This document shows positions 26,633 to 36,508 of a DNA stretch of 62,908 nucleotides, one piece after another. The DNA is from Catenulispora pinisilvae. Its GTDB lineage: Bacteria; Actinomycetota; Actinomycetes; Streptomycetales; Catenulisporaceae. The notes under the pieces were generated by a model that worked only from the letters and a program-made list of their open reading frames with translations, ran no database searches and was not told the origin of the DNA. Where the stretch lies: NCBI RefSeq assembly GCF_015356865.1, contig NZ_JAAFZA010000033.1:1-62908 (forward strand), written 5' to 3'. The translations under genes were made by a program, and so were the position numbers. Within the stretch, counting starts at the first letter, position 1. Each line of letters opens with the position of its first letter.

Positions 26633-27469
26633 ATGTCCTCATCAGCACGCACGTCGCCGGCGCGGCGTCCGGGCCCGGACGGCTACGGCCGCCAGGACCG
26701 CGGGTCGTCGATGCCGCCGAGGTCGGGGCGGTCTGAGCCGCCGAACGCAGGCTATGGCCGTGGGCCGGGCCCGTCCGGGCACGATGCTTCGTACCCCGAG
26801 CGGGGTGTTCCGGGTACCGAGCGCGGTGACCGTGGCGTTCCGGGCGCGGACCGTGCCGAGTATGCGGACCGCGCCGACCGCGCCGACCGTGCGGACCGCG
26901 GTGCCTCGGGTGCCGACCGCCGCCGCGCCGCGTCCCGGTCCGGATCCGGCACCGCCTCCGCCACTGGCGACCGGTTGCTGGCCGGAGCGCCGAACTGGCT
27001 GCCGGCCGCGGCCGTGCTGGGCGGTCCGATTCTGGCCGTCATCGTGGGCAAGCTGCTGGGCAACTACTACGGCCCGGGGTTCGCGGTACCCACCGTCCTG
27101 TGCGCCGCCTTGGCCGCCGCCGCGGCGACCCCGAACGGCCGCTGGTGGGTCATGAGCGCCCTGCCGCCGGTGGCCTGGCTGGTCGCCGCCGTGGCCGAGT
27201 TGGCCTGGCACGACCCGGGTTATGTGAACACCAAGCAGAAGCTGGTCGGCCTGGTGCACGCGACGACCCACGTCTTCCCGGTGATCCTGGTCGCGCTGGT
27301 GGTTATGGGACTGGTTATAGCGGGCGCGGTCATGCGCGGCCGGCAGAGCAGCAGTGGCCGGCAGAGCAGCACCGGCCGGCAGAGCCGTGGGCGACAGGAC
27401 AGTGGCCGACGGAACGGTGGGCGACAGAGCGGCGGGCGACAAAGCGGGGGAGGCGCGCGTCGTGTCTGA
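26633..27469 (+). CDS. DUF6542-like membrane protein with low-complexity tails
   Basis: A 278-residue protein. Residues 1-105 are a disordered Arg/Gly/Pro region with a DRADRADRADR repeat; 110-215 hold about four membrane helices (LPAAAVLGGPILAVIVGKLL onward), resembling the DUF6542 type; the last 50 residues are GRQS repeats from a short nucleotide repeat around 27340-27460. ATG 26633 has GAGG ten bases upstream. Its stop codon overlaps the start of the LCP gene by 8 bp, so the two are translationally coupled and the protein probably has a cell-envelope role. Function unknown. Confidence 0.7.
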   Translation: MSSSARTSPARRPGPDGYGRQDRGSSMPPRSGRSEPPNAGYGRGPGPSGHDASYPERGVPGTERGDRGVPGADRAEYADRADRADRADRGASGADRRRAASRSGSGTASATGDRLLAGAPNWLPAAAVLGGPILAVIVGKLLGNYYGPGFAVPTVLCAALAAAAATPNGRWWVMSALPPVAWLVAAVAELAWHDPGYVNTKQKLVGLVHATTHVFPVILVALVVMGLVIAGAVMRGRQSSSGRQSSTGRQSRGRQDSGRRNGGRQSGGRQSGGGARRV

Positions 27470-29525
27470 TTGGTATCCGGAAGACGGTGACTACCGCGGC
27501 GACGGCGACCGCCGTGGCGGCGGTGGCGAACGTCGGCGCGGTGGCGGGGGAGATTACCGCGCAGACGCTGGCGGTGGCCGCCGCGAGGAACCCGAGCAGC
27601 CGTGGCGGGCGGCCCAGGCCCAGCGCCGGCCCGAACCGCCGCAGCAGCGGGACAGCGGCGGCTGGCCGCAACAGCCGCCGCGGGCGCGTCCGGACGACCC
27701 GACCCACCACGGCGGCCCCGGCGACTGGCACGCCGCCGAGCAGACGAGCGTCATGGGCCAGCAGGCCCCGGACGGCTATGGCGCCGCCGCCGACGAGTAC
27801 GACTACGACGACGACCACCTGGAGTCCGGCCGCCGGGGCGGCGACGGCGGAGGCGGCGGCCGTCGTGGAGGCGGACGCGCCGCCATGGAGCCCGGCCCCG
27901 GCAAGGGCCGCAAGCGCGGGGTGCTGGCCGGCCGGATCACCGCCGCCACCATGAGCGCGATCGTGGTCCTGGCGACCGGCTTCGTCTGGTACGCGCACAA
28001 GTCGCTCACCGACGGCCTGCACACCTCGGACTCGATCAGCCAGATCAAGCCCGGCCAGGACGGCTATGTGGCCCCGCACCTCGGCGCCGACGTCAACCTG
28101 CTGCTGATCGGTCTGGACTCGCGTAAGGACATGAACGGCAACGACCTGCCGACGTCCCTGGTCGAGGACGAACTGCACGCCGGGTCCTCCGACATCGGCG
28201 GCTACAACACCAACGTGCTGATCCTCATGCACATCCCGGCCAACGGCGGCCAGGTCACCGCGTACTCGATCCCGCGGGACAGCGACGTCGAGCGGCCCGG
28301 CGGCCCGGCGGCCATCCCCGGCGTGGGCACCGTGCAGGTGCCGGACATGGGCATGGGCAAGATCAAGGAGGCCTACGGCGACGCCAAGGCCTTCGCCGAC
28401 CAGAAGATCGACGCCGGCGCCAAGAAGCCGGACAAGGCCACCGAGGAGTCCGAGAGCCGCGAGGTCGGCCGCGAGGCCACGATCCGGGCCGTGCAGAAGC
28501 TGACCGGCGTGCACGTCGACCACCTCGCCGAGGTCAACCTGGTCGGCTTCTACGACATCGTCAAGCAGATCGGCAGCATCCAGGTCTGCCTCAAGGCCCC
28601 GGCCTACGACCCGATCGAGGACGGCGCGGGCACCGGCATCAACCTGAAGGCCGGCGTGTCCACCATCGACGCGGCCACCGCGCTTCAGTTCGTGCGCCAG
28701 CGCTTCCACCTGCCCAACGGCGACCTGGACCGCACCCACCGCCAGCAGGCGTTCCTGACCTCGGTGATGCAGGCGTTGAAGAAGAAGGGCGTGCTCAGCG
28801 ATGTCGGGTCCATGCAGGGCCTGTTCAACGTGGTGAAGAACGACATCGTGATCGACAACCAATGGGACGTGCTGGACTTCGCCTCCCAGGCCTCCAACCT
28901 GACCGGCGGCAACGCGCAGTTCATAACCCTGCCGACCACCGGGACCGTCACGGTCAACGGCGAGGAGGCGCTGACGGTCGACCCGAACGCGATCAAGAAC
29001 CAGGTCACCTCCGCGTTCAACAACGACGCCGCGGTGGCGCCGCCGCCGACCACGGCCTCCAGCTCGACCCCGCCGCCGTCGGCACCGACCACGACTCCGA
29101 CGCCCCCGGCGAACATCACCGTCCTGAACGGCACCACCACCACCAGCCTGGCGCTGAAGGCCGGCGGTGCGCTGTTCGACGACGGCATCCCGGTCAGCAA
29201 GACCGGCAACGGCGGCAACGGCGTCCAGCACACGACCATCCGCTACGGCGCCGGCGAGGAGGCCCTGGCCAAGCAGATCCAGGCCAAGCTCGGCACCAAG
29301 CTGGCACCGGAGTCCAGCAGTTCGCTGCCGAAGGGGAGCATCACGGTCACGCTCGGGTACGACTACAAGCTGCCTGTCGCGAAGACCACCACGCCGCCTT
29401 CGGGGCAGCCCAGTGGTGGCGCGACCAGCGTGCCCACCGACGGCTCCTCCGACTCTTCCGGGTTGAGCTCCGGCGGGGCGGTCAGCGCGGCGGGATCGCA
29501 GGACGGAATCCCTTGCGTGTACTGA
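27462..29525 (+). CDS. LCP-family cell-wall glycopolymer ligase with LytR_C domain
   Basis: Transfers glycopolymers from lipid carriers to peptidoglycan at the outer membrane face. The 687-residue protein has a long charged cytoplasmic tail (1-150, Gly/Arg/Asp-rich), one membrane helix at about 155-177, the LCP domain from VNLLLIGLDSRKD (about 207) with the arginine motif FVRQRFHLPNGDLDRTHRQQ near 415, and a LytR_C domain at about 555-640 (ITVLNGTTTTSLAL). Start GTG 27462 follows GGGGGAGG and overlaps the preceding gene. The Ser/Thr/Gly-rich tail ends in Cys-Val-Tyr. The TGAG stop context repeats at 8-bp intervals (29523, 29531, 29539). Confidence 0.88.
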   Translation: MSDWYPEDGDYRGDGDRRGGGGERRRGGGGDYRADAGGGRREEPEQPWRAAQAQRRPEPPQQRDSGGWPQQPPRARPDDPTHHGGPGDWHAAEQTSVMGQQAPDGYGAAADEYDYDDDHLESGRRGGDGGGGGRRGGGRAAMEPGPGKGRKRGVLAGRITAATMSAIVVLATGFVWYAHKSLTDGLHTSDSISQIKPGQDGYVAPHLGADVNLLLIGLDSRKDMNGNDLPTSLVEDELHAGSSDIGGYNTNVLILMHIPANGGQVTAYSIPRDSDVERPGGPAAIPGVGTVQVPDMGMGKIKEAYGDAKAFADQKIDAGAKKPDKATEESESREVGREATIRAVQKLTGVHVDHLAEVNLVGFYDIVKQIGSIQVCLKAPAYDPIEDGAGTGINLKAGVSTIDAATALQFVRQRFHLPNGDLDRTHRQQAFLTSVMQALKKKGVLSDVGSMQGLFNVVKNDIVIDNQWDVLDFASQASNLTGGNAQFITLPTTGTVTVNGEEALTVDPNAIKNQVTSAFNNDAAVAPPPTTASSSTPPPSAPTTTPTPPANITVLNGTTTTSLALKAGGALFDDGIPVSKTGNGGNGVQHTTIRYGAGEEALAKQIQAKLGTKLAPESSSSLPKGSITVTLGYDYKLPVAKTTTPPSGQPSGGATSVPTDGSSDSSGLSSGGAVSAAGSQDGIPCVY

Positions 29526-29554
29526 GGGATTGAGGGACTGAGTAGGCAACTACG

Positions 29555-29592
29555 CCACGGGCGCCAGAGGCTTCGGCTTCTGGCGCTCGTGG
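29555..29592. terminator. bidirectional terminator with TTCG tetraloop
   Basis: A 17-bp stem (29555-29571 with 29576-29592), two of the pairs G-T, closed by a TTCG tetraloop and followed by TGTTTC. It separates the convergent LCP and LLM genes. Confidence 0.85.
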
Positions 29593-29625
29593 TGTTTCGG
29601 CGCAGATGTGCCCCAGTCCGCGGCG

Positions 29626-30516
29626 CTAGTTCTTCACATACCGCTCGGCGTATCTGGCCACCGCCTCGACCATCTCGTCCAGCGACGGTCCCGGTGCCGT
29701 CATGGCCTTGATGTTCGACATCCATGGCGCGCCCAGCAAGTCGGTGACGCCCCACTCCTCCAGCTGCGCGCACAGCTCTGGCGTCGGTTCGGCCAGCACC
29801 GCGAGCATCGCCCGGAACGGCCGGTCCAGGGTGCCGGCCTCCTCGCGGGCCGCGCGGATCCGGTCCATGATCGACCGGGTCTCGTCGACCGTGTGGTAGA
29901 TCCCGATCCAGCCGTCGTTGCGGGCCGCTCGGCGCAGCGCGATGTCGGAGACGCCGCCGACGTAGACCGGAATCGGGTCGTTCGGCGTCGGGGTGATCGA
30001 GCAGGCCGGGAGGGTGTAGTTCGGGCCCGCCACCTCGACCACGTCGCCGGTCCACAGCCGGCGCAGGGCCAGCAGCATCTCGTCGAGGCGGGCTCCGCGT
30101 TTGGGCCAGGCCTGGCCGGTGGCGGTGAATTCGTCTCGGCTCCAGCCCGGTCCGACGCCGAGTGCGATCCGGTGGTGGCCCTCTGGTGTGCCCTGTGAGA
30201 TGTAGGCGGCGGTGGCCACCTGGTTGGCGACAGTCAGCAGGTCGCGGGCCGGGGCCACGTAGATGTTCGTTGTGAAGTGCAGGCGGGTCGTCACCGCGGC
30301 CATTGCCGCGATCGCCACCCAGGGTTCGGGCCAGTGGGTGTCTTTCGTCCAGTAACGGGATCCGTCTGGCGTATAGGGGTAGGGGGAGGACAGTTCGACC
30401 GGATGGAACAGGTGGTCCGGGATGGCGATCCCTTCGAACCCGTGCTCTTCCGCGGCCCGCGCGAGGCCGGTGAAGTGTGCGGTGTCGCAGAACGCCGGTG
30501 AGAGCCAGAACTTCAT
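29626..30516 (-). CDS. LLM-class flavin/F420-dependent oxidoreductase
   Basis: A 296-residue (beta/alpha)8 enzyme of the luciferase-like monooxygenase class, many of which use F420 in actinobacteria. The start ATG 30516 (MKFWLSPAFCDTAHFTGLA) has GGGGAG seven bases upstream. Motifs: GIAIPDHLFHP, then RLHFTTNIYVAPARDLLTV, and RIALGVGPGWSRDEF, the loop that contacts cofactor phosphate. It is divergent from the SDR operon with a perfect CTGAC palindrome between them. F420 rather than FMN is inferred from the adjacent fbiC. Substrate unknown. Confidence 0.85.
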   Translation of the reverse strand: MKFWLSPAFCDTAHFTGLARAAEEHGFEGIAIPDHLFHPVELSSPYPYTPDGSRYWTKDTHWPEPWVAIAAMAAVTTRLHFTTNIYVAPARDLLTVANQVATAAYISQGTPEGHHRIALGVGPGWSRDEFTATGQAWPKRGARLDEMLLALRRLWTGDVVEVAGPNYTLPACSITPTPNDPIPVYVGGVSDIALRRAARNDGWIGIYHTVDETRSIMDRIRAAREEAGTLDRPFRAMLAVLAEPTPELCAQLEEWGVTDLLGAPWMSNIKAMTAPGPSLDEMVEAVARYAERYVKN

Positions 30517-30556
30517 GGGCCGTCTCCCCTTCACTTTTCGCCTGGGAGGAATCAAT

Positions 30557-30571
30557 CTGACACCTAGTCAG
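30557..30571. promoter_or_regulatory. CTGAC-N5-GTCAG operator, site c
   Basis: CTGACACCTAGTCAG, perfect; with flanks it extends to ATCTGAC-N5-GTCAGAT (30555-30573). It is 40 bp from the LLM start (minus) and 33 bp from the SDR start (plus), so one site can control both units. Confidence 0.7.
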
Positions 30572-30604
30572 ATGTCAAGCGCGAACCAGGACAGGGGACG
30601 GCCG

Positions 30605-31357
30605 ATGGGAAAGTTGGACGGACGGGTGGTGCTGGTCACCGGCGCGGCGCGGGGTCAGGGTGCCGAGGAGGCGCGGCTGTTCGCCGAGGAGGGGGCGCAG
30701 GTGGTGCTCGCCGATGTGCTGGAGGAGGCCGGGCAGGCCGTCGCCAAGGAGATCGGTGACGCGGCGCGGTTCGTGCGGCTCGACGTCACCGACGAGGCGC
30801 AGTGGATCGCCGCCGCGGACTTCGCCGCGGCTGAGTTCGGCAAGCTCGACGGCCTGATCAACAACGCCGGGATCCTGCGGTTCAACAAGATCGAGAAGAC
30901 CTCGATCGAGGAGTACATGCAGGTGGTGACGGTGAACCAGGTCGGCGTCTTCCTGGGGCTGCATGTGTGCCTGCCGCGGATCCGGGCGGCCGGTGGCGGG
31001 ACGGTGGTGAACACCGCGAGCGTCGACGGCTTCGCCGGCATGGCGTATCTGGGTTCTTACGTCTCGACCAAGTTCGCCGTCAGAGGTCTGACGAAGGTCG
31101 CGGCCCTGGAGGCCGGACCGACGGTCCGGGTGAACTGCATCTGCCCCGGCGGCGTCCACACCCCGATGGTCACCGAGCACATGCCCGAGGACGCCGACCC
31201 CGACATCGGCTACTCCGGCATCCCGCTCAAGCGCGTCGGCACACCACTTGAGATCGCGAAAGCCGCGCTGTTCCTCACCTCCGACGACTCGTCCTACTGC
31301 ACCGGCGCCGACTTCGTCCTCGACGGCGGGGCGCTGGCCGGCATCCACTTCGGCTAG
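30605..31357 (+). CDS. short-chain dehydrogenase/reductase, 20-beta-HSD-like
   Basis: A 250-residue classical SDR, first gene of an operon running to fbiC. Cofactor motif TGAARGQG (residues 12-19), NNAG at about 80-83, Ser in NTASVDGFAG and catalytic YVSTK near 145. It resembles 3-alpha/20-beta-hydroxysteroid dehydrogenases of actinobacteria in general form, but substrate cannot be read from sequence. ATG 30605 with AGGGGAC upstream; an earlier ATG at 30572 overlaps the operator and is less likely. Three tandem copies of the terminal 17-bp segment, stop codon included, follow (31341-31392). Confidence 0.87.
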   Translation: MGKLDGRVVLVTGAARGQGAEEARLFAEEGAQVVLADVLEEAGQAVAKEIGDAARFVRLDVTDEAQWIAAADFAAAEFGKLDGLINNAGILRFNKIEKTSIEEYMQVVTVNQVGVFLGLHVCLPRIRAAGGGTVVNTASVDGFAGMAYLGSYVSTKFAVRGLTKVAALEAGPTVRVNCICPGGVHTPMVTEHMPEDADPDIGYSGIPLKRVGTPLEIAKAALFLTSDDSSYCTGADFVLDGGALAGIHFG

Positions 31358-31392
31358 GTATCCACTTCGGCTAGGCATCCACCTTCGGCTAG
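31341..31392 (+). repeat. tandem triplicate of the SDR 3' end
   Basis: GCATCCACTTCGGCTAG (31341-31357, the last codons and TAG stop), GTATCCACTTCGGCTAG (31358-31374) and GCATCCACCTTCGGCTAG (31375-31392) lie head to tail. The third has one extra base. The repeat fills the space up to the ribosome-binding site of the next gene. Confidence 0.9.
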
Positions 31393-31400
31393 GAGACTCC

Positions 31401-32528
31401 ATGGAGTTCGGCATCTTCGTCCAGGGCCACGTCCCGCTCTCGAAGCTGGCCGCCGACCCCGATTTCGAGCACACCTCGCTCATGAACGACATCGAGATCG
31501 CCAAGGCCGCCGACCGGGCCGGCTTCAAGTACCTGTGGGCCTCCGAGCACCACTTCCTCGACGAGTACTCGCACCTGGCCAGCAACGACGTCTTCCTGGG
31601 CTATCTGGCCGCCGCGACCGAGCGGATCCACCTGGGCTCCGGCATCTTCAACCCGCTGCCGCAGGCCAACCACCCGGTGAAGGTGGCCGAGAAGGTCGCG
31701 ACCCTGGACCACCTGACCGGCGGCCGGTTCGAGTTCGGGACCGGCCGGGGTGCCGGCTCGCGCGAGATCCTGGGGCTGGGGCTGCCGGACACCGCGGTCA
31801 CCAAGGAGATCTGGGCCGAGGTGGTGCGCGAGATCCCCAAGATGTGGATGCAGGACTCGTATTCGCACCAGGGCAAGTGGTTCTCGATGCCGGAGCGCAA
31901 CGTGCTGCCCAAGCCGTGGAAGAAGCCGCATCCGGCGATGTGGTACGCGGCCGGGAACCCGCCGTCGTACGAGATGGCCGCGCGGATGGGGCTGGGCGTG
32001 CTGGGCTTCTCGGTGGGCTCGGCCGCCGACGCCGAGGCCGCCGTCGCGGCGTACAAGAAGGCGGTGCCCTCGGCCGAGCCGGTCGGGGCGTACGTCAACG
32101 ACAACGTCATGGTCACGTCCTCGGCGGTGTGCCTGGCCGACGGCAAGCGGGCCCGGCAGGCCGCCGCGGCGATGGGGATGGGACGGCTCCAGTCCCTGGT
32201 GTTCCGCTATCACGACACGTTCCCGCGCCCGGACTGGGTCCCGGAGTGGCCCGGGGTGCTGCCCGAGCCGACCGTCGAGGAGGTCGAGTGGCGGCTGCAC
32301 AACGGCTACCTGATCTGCGGCGACCCGGACGAGGTGCTGACCCAGATCAAGCGTTATGAGGCAACGGGAGTCGACCAGTTGGTGTTCGGCCTGCCGATCC
32401 AGCTCTCCCTGGCCGACACGCTGGAGACGATCGAGCTGATCGGCCGGCACGTGATTCCCAAGCTGGACAAGGATCCGGTCCATCGGACCACACGGTTCCG
32501 CAGCGCCGCGGCGGCATTGGGTAAATAA
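31401..32528 (+). CDS. LLM-class flavin/F420-dependent oxidoreductase
   Basis: A 375-residue bacterial-luciferase-like enzyme. Start ATG 31401 ([12 protein letters not shown]) with AGGAGA eight bases upstream. Motifs: [38 protein letters not shown] and [17 protein letters not shown], the phosphate-binding loop. It sits between SDR and a second LLM gene in one operon and is longer than its neighbours because of a C-terminal region ([18 protein letters not shown]). It likely performs a monooxygenation or hydride-transfer step in the same pathway. The electron donor could be the HsaB-like flavin reductase at 51118 if FMN is used, or F420. Confidence 0.86.
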   Translation: MEFGIFVQGHVPLSKLAADPDFEHTSLMNDIEIAKAADRAGFKYLWASEHHFLDEYSHLASNDVFLGYLAAATERIHLGSGIFNPLPQANHPVKVAEKVATLDHLTGGRFEFGTGRGAGSREILGLGLPDTAVTKEIWAEVVREIPKMWMQDSYSHQGKWFSMPERNVLPKPWKKPHPAMWYAAGNPPSYEMAARMGLGVLGFSVGSAADAEAAVAAYKKAVPSAEPVGAYVNDNVMVTSSAVCLADGKRARQAAAAMGMGRLQSLVFRYHDTFPRPDWVPEWPGVLPEPTVEEVEWRLHNGYLICGDPDEVLTQIKRYEATGVDQLVFGLPIQLSLADTLETIELIGRHVIPKLDKDPVHRTTRFRSAAAALGK

Positions 32529-32584
32529 ATACATAGACAAGCCATCGGGTATCGAGACAGCACCCCCTCGCAGAAGGAGTCATC

Positions 32585-33421
32585 TTGCGCATCGGCGTCA
32601 CGGTCTTCCTGACCGACCAGACCATCGGTCCGGCCGAGCTCGGGCGCGCGCTCGCCGAGCGCGGCTTCCAGTCGTACTACGCCCCCGAACACACCCACAT
32701 CCCGGTCAGCCGGGCCACCCCGGCGCCGCTGGGGGAGCCGCTGCCGGAGTACTACTCGCGGATGCTCGACCCCTTCGTCGCGCTGGCCACGGTCGCGGCC
32801 GCCGCCCCGGGCATCCGGGTGGGCACCGGCATCTGCCTGGCCGCCCAGCACAACCCGCTGCTGCTGGCCAAGACCGCCGCGACGCTGGACCTGGTCAGCG
32901 GCGGCAACTTCGACCTCGGCGTGGGCTTCGGCTGGAACAAGGAGGAGATGGCCGACCACGGCGTGGACTTCGGCACCCGCCGGGAGCACGTCCGCGAGAC
33001 CGTCCTGGCGATGCGGGAGCTGTGGGGCAAGGAGGTCGCCTCCTACCACGGGGAGCACGTGGCCTTCGACCCGTCGTGGTCCTGGCCGAAGCCGGCAGCC
33101 GGGCGCATCCCGGTGCTGATCGGCGGCGCGGCCGGGCCGAAGCTGTTCGGGGCCGTGCTGGACTACGCCGATGGCTGGATGCCGATCGGCGGCCGCGGGC
33201 TGACGCAGGCACTGCCGGTGCTGCGGGCGGCGGCACAGGAGGCCGGCCGGGATCCGGACACGCTGCGGGTGGTGCCGTTCGGCACCGAGCCGACGCCGGG
33301 GAAGCTGGAGCACTACCGGTCGCTGGGCATCGAGGAGATTGTGTTCAACGTCCCATCGGCGCCCGCGGAGCAGATCTTGCCGGTGCTCGACGACTACGCT
33401 CGTTACGTCGAGCGGGAATAG
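32585..33421 (+). CDS. LLM-class F420-dependent oxidoreductase (TIGR03619-like)
   Basis: A 278-residue LLM enzyme of the small F420 type. The start is TTG 32585, supported by AGAAGGAG six bases upstream; translation begins with [19 protein letters not shown]. Motifs: [36 protein letters not shown] and [18 protein letters not shown], characteristic of actinobacterial F420 enzymes. It precedes fbiC by 29 bp, so cofactor enzyme and cofactor synthesis are in one transcript. Substrate unknown. Confidence 0.87.
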   Translation: MRIGVTVFLTDQTIGPAELGRALAERGFQSYYAPEHTHIPVSRATPAPLGEPLPEYYSRMLDPFVALATVAAAAPGIRVGTGICLAAQHNPLLLAKTAATLDLVSGGNFDLGVGFGWNKEEMADHGVDFGTRREHVRETVLAMRELWGKEVASYHGEHVAFDPSWSWPKPAAGRIPVLIGGAAGPKLFGAVLDYADGWMPIGGRGLTQALPVLRAAAQEAGRDPDTLRVVPFGTEPTPGKLEHYRSLGIEEIVFNVPSAPAEQILPVLDDYARYVERE

Positions 33422-33450
33422 ACCCGGTTCACTGCCGCGTAGGAACTGGA

Positions 33451-36030
33451 ATGACGATGCTGCCCACCGCCAATGCCATGCGCCGTGCCCTGCACCGGGC
33501 GGGTGAGGGAGTCGCGCTCAGTGCCGAGGAGGCGGCGGTTCTGCTCGCTGCGCGGGGAGCCGATCTGGACGCGCTGTGCGCTGTCGCCTCGCGCTTACGT
33601 GACCAGGGGTTGGAGGCTGCCGGCCGGCCCGGCGTGGTGACCTACTCCCGGAAGGTCTTCATCCCCCTTACCCGATTGTGTCGGGATCGATGCCATTACT
33701 GCACTTTCGTGACGGTTCCCGGGCGCCTGGACTCCCTCTACCTCTCACCCGACGAGGTTCTGGACATCGCGGCCAAGGGCGCGGCGTTGGGTTGCAAGGA
33801 AGCCCTCTTCACGCTCGGTGACCGGCCGGAGGACCGGTGGCCGCAGGCGAAGGAGTGGCTGGACGCGCACGGGTACGACTCGACGCTGGACTACGTCCGG
33901 GCGATGTCGATCCGGGTGCTGGAGGAGACCGGGCTGCTGCCGCACCTGAACCCCGGTGTGCTCTCCTGGTCCGACTTCCAGCGGATGAAGCCGGTGGCCC
34001 CGTCGATGGGCATGATGCTGGAGACCACGGCGACGCGGTTGTGGTTCGAGCCCGGCGGTCCGCACTACGGCTCTCCCGACAAGGAACCCGCGGTGCGGTT
34101 GCGGGTGCTGGAAGACGCCGGACGTTCGTCGGTCCCGTTCACCACCGGGATCCTCATCGGCATCGGGGAGACGCTGGAGGAGCGGGCTGACTCGATCTTC
34201 GCGATGCGGAAGGTGGCGCGCACCTACCGGGGCATCCAGGAGATCATCATCCAGAACTTCCGGGCCAAGCCGGCCACCGCGATGATGCACACCCCGGACG
34301 CGGACCTGGAGGAGCTGGCGGCGACGATCGCCACGGCGCGGGTCGTCCTCGGGCCCTCGGTGCGGATCCAGGCGCCGCCGAACCTGGTGGACGCGCAGTA
34401 CGGGTTGATGCTGCGGGCCGGGATCGACGACTGGGGTGGGGTCTCGCCGCTCACGGCCGACCACGTCAATCCGGAGCGGCCCTGGCCGGCCATCGAGGAG
34501 TTGGCCGCTCAGTCGGCCGGTGCGGGCTTCGACCTGAAGGAACGGCTGACGATCTACCCCGAGTACGTGCTGCGCGGGGAGCCGTGGCTGGATCCGCGGA
34601 TCATGCCGCATGTCCGGGCGCTGGCCGATCCCGAGACCGGGATGGCGATCGAGGGGCGGATCCCCACCGGTATCCGGTGGCAGGAGCCTGATGGCGGCTG
34701 GGATACCTCTTCGGGCCGTACCGACCTGCACGCGTCGATCGACACCGACGGCCGGACCGAGGACCGCCGCTCGGACTTCTCGGAGGTGTACGGGGACTGG
34801 GACGAGCTGCGGGAGCACGCGTCCCGGACCTCGGTGGACCACAGCGCCGGCGCTCCGGAGCGGATCGACGCGGCTTTGAAGACGGCGCTGGCCGCCGCTG
34901 AGCGCGATCCCGGCAACCTCTCCGACGAGGACGCGCTGGCCCTGATCCACGCCGACGGTCCCGCTCTGGACGCGCTGACCGCGCTGGCCGACGGGCTGCG
35001 GCGCGACGCCGTGGGCGATGAGGTGACGTACATCGTCAACCGGAACATCAACTTCACGAACGTCTGCTACACCGGGTGCCGATTCTGCGCCTTCGCGCAG
35101 CGGCGTACCGATGCCGACGCCTACACGCTGTCGGTGTCCGAGGTCGGCGACCGCGCCGAAGCCGCGTGGCAGGTCGGGGCCACCGAGATCTGCATGCAGG
35201 GCGGGATCCACCCGGACCTGCCCGGCACCGCGTACTTCGACCTGGCGGCCGAGATCAAGCGGCGCGCGCCCGGGCTGCACCTGCACTCCTACTCGCCGAT
35301 GGAGATCATCAACGGCGTCTCCCGGACCGGGATGTCCATCCGCGAGTTCCTGACCGCGGCCAAGGAGGCCGGCGTCGACTCGCTGCCCGGTACCGCCGCC
35401 GAGATCCTCGACGACGACGTCCGCTGGGTGCTGACCAAGGGCAAGCTGCCGGCCGCGCAGTGGATCGAGGTGATCACCACGGCGCATCAGGTGGGGATCC
35501 CGACCACGTCCACGATGATGTACGGGCACGTCGACAACCCCGCGCACTGGGTCGCGCACCTGCGGGTGCTGGCCCGGATCCAGGACGAGACCGGCGGCTT
35601 CACCGAGTTCGTGCCGCTGCCGTTCATCCACTCCAACGCGCCGGTCTACCTGGCCGGCCTCGCGCGGCCCGGCCCCACGCTGCGGGACAACCGCGCGGTG
35701 CACGCCATGGCGCGGGTCATGCTGCACGGGCGGATCAGCAACATCCAGACGTCGTGGGTCAAGCTCGGCGTGGAGGGCTCGCGCGCGATGCTCACCGGCG
35801 GCGTCAACGACCTCGGCGGCACGCTGATGGAGGAGACGATCTCGCGCATGGCCGGCTCCGAGTACGGCTCGGCCAAGGGCATCAGCGAACTCGAGGAGAT
35901 CTGCGCCCCCCTCGGCCGCCCCACCCGCCAGCGCACCACCCTGTACGGCCAGGTGCCGGCCGAGCGCATCGAGGCGGCGCGGGCCGCCGACTCGCGCGGC
36001 CTGCTGCGCACGATGCTGCCGCTGGCGTAA
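33451..36030 (+). CDS. fbiC: 7,8-didemethyl-8-hydroxy-5-deazariboflavin (FO) synthase, CofG-CofH fusion
   Basis: Makes FO, the chromophore of coenzyme F420, from tyrosine and 5-amino-6-ribitylaminouracil. Two radical-SAM halves are fused: the N-terminal CofG half has Cys77, Cys81 and Cys84 in [10 protein letters not shown], and the C-terminal CofH half has Cys539, Cys543 and Cys546 in [10 protein letters not shown]. The 859-residue length is normal. ATG 33451 is used; ATG 33457 is an equal candidate. It is the fourth gene of the SDR-LLM-LLM-fbiC operon under operator c, which is unusual for a core cofactor gene. Whether it is the only copy in the genome cannot be told. Confidence 0.95.
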   Translation: MTMLPTANAMRRALHRAGEGVALSAEEAAVLLAARGADLDALCAVASRLRDQGLEAAGRPGVVTYSRKVFIPLTRLCRDRCHYCTFVTVPGRLDSLYLSPDEVLDIAAKGAALGCKEALFTLGDRPEDRWPQAKEWLDAHGYDSTLDYVRAMSIRVLEETGLLPHLNPGVLSWSDFQRMKPVAPSMGMMLETTATRLWFEPGGPHYGSPDKEPAVRLRVLEDAGRSSVPFTTGILIGIGETLEERADSIFAMRKVARTYRGIQEIIIQNFRAKPATAMMHTPDADLEELAATIATARVVLGPSVRIQAPPNLVDAQYGLMLRAGIDDWGGVSPLTADHVNPERPWPAIEELAAQSAGAGFDLKERLTIYPEYVLRGEPWLDPRIMPHVRALADPETGMAIEGRIPTGIRWQEPDGGWDTSSGRTDLHASIDTDGRTEDRRSDFSEVYGDWDELREHASRTSVDHSAGAPERIDAALKTALAAAERDPGNLSDEDALALIHADGPALDALTALADGLRRDAVGDEVTYIVNRNINFTNVCYTGCRFCAFAQRRTDADAYTLSVSEVGDRAEAAWQVGATEICMQGGIHPDLPGTAYFDLAAEIKRRAPGLHLHSYSPMEIINGVSRTGMSIREFLTAAKEAGVDSLPGTAAEILDDDVRWVLTKGKLPAAQWIEVITTAHQVGIPTTSTMMYGHVDNPAHWVAHLRVLARIQDETGGFTEFVPLPFIHSNAPVYLAGLARPGPTLRDNRAVHAMARVMLHGRISNIQTSWVKLGVEGSRAMLTGGVNDLGGTLMEETISRMAGSEYGSAKGISELEEICAPLGRPTRQRTTLYGQVPAERIEAARAADSRGLLRTMLPLA

Positions 36031-36047
36031 GAATCTCCGCAAAGGGC

Positions 36048-36075
36048 TGTCGATTCCGGGCCCGCGCCGTTCGTC
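36048..36075 (+). promoter_or_regulatory. putative ECF42 promoter before the YciI gene
   Basis: TGTCGA at 36048-36053 and CGTC at 36072-36075 with 18 bp between them. From memory, ECF42 target promoters carry TGTCGA at -35 and CGTC or CGAC at -10. It precedes the YciI-type gene by 51 bp, whose partner ECF42 gene follows. Seen: the two motifs; inferred: recognition. Confidence 0.5.
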
Positions 36076-36126
36076 GGTTCGGTGTGGGCCCGCCCGGGGC
36101 CCGCCCAACGGAGAAAGGCGACAGCG

Positions 36127-36465
36127 ATGTCCAAGTACCTGGTCCTGATCTACGAGGACGAAGCCTCCTACGCCACCGCGGACTCGGAGACGCTCAACGG
36201 GGTCCTGGCCGCCCACATGGCCTTCATCGCCGACAACAAGGACACGGTCCTCAGCGGCGAGCCGCTGATGCCCACCACCACCGCCACCAGCATCCGCGAC
36301 GGCGTGGTCACCGACGGCGCCTTCGCCGAGACCAAGGAGGCCCTGGGCGGCTACTACCTCATCGAGGCGCCCGACATCGACGCCGCCCTGGCCGTCGCCA
36401 AGCAGGTGCCGGCCCGCTTCGGCGGCGTCGAGGTGCGGCCGGTCATGGTCTTCGAGCAGGCCTGA
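36127..36465 (+). CDS. YciI/DGPF-domain protein
   Basis: A 112-residue ferredoxin-like protein (SKYLVLIYEDEASYA, then GGYYLIEAPDIDAALAVAKQ and VEVRPVMVF), the DGPF/YCII type always found next to ECF42 sigma factors. Enzyme activity is not known for this group. ATG 36127 follows GAGAAAGG. It lies 43 bp before the sigma gene and behind the likely ECF42 promoter, so the pair may be self-amplifying. Three tandem 14-bp repeats with TGA in each unit follow (36465-36506). Confidence 0.85.
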   Translation: MSKYLVLIYEDEASYATADSETLNGVLAAHMAFIADNKDTVLSGEPLMPTTTATSIRDGVVTDGAFAETKEALGGYYLIEAPDIDAALAVAKQVPARFGGVEVRPVMVFEQA

Positions 36466-36506
36466 CATGACTGCCCTGAGATGACTGCCCTGACATGACT
36501 GCTTTG
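36465..36506 (+). repeat. three 14-bp repeats between YciI and ECF42 genes
   Basis: ACATGACTGCCCTG (36465-36478), AGATGACTGCCCTG (36479-36492), ACATGACTGCTTTG (36493-36506). The YciI stop TGA (36463-36465) is echoed at 36477, 36491 and 36505, always 14 bp apart. Confidence 0.8.
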
Positions 36507-36508
36507 AC

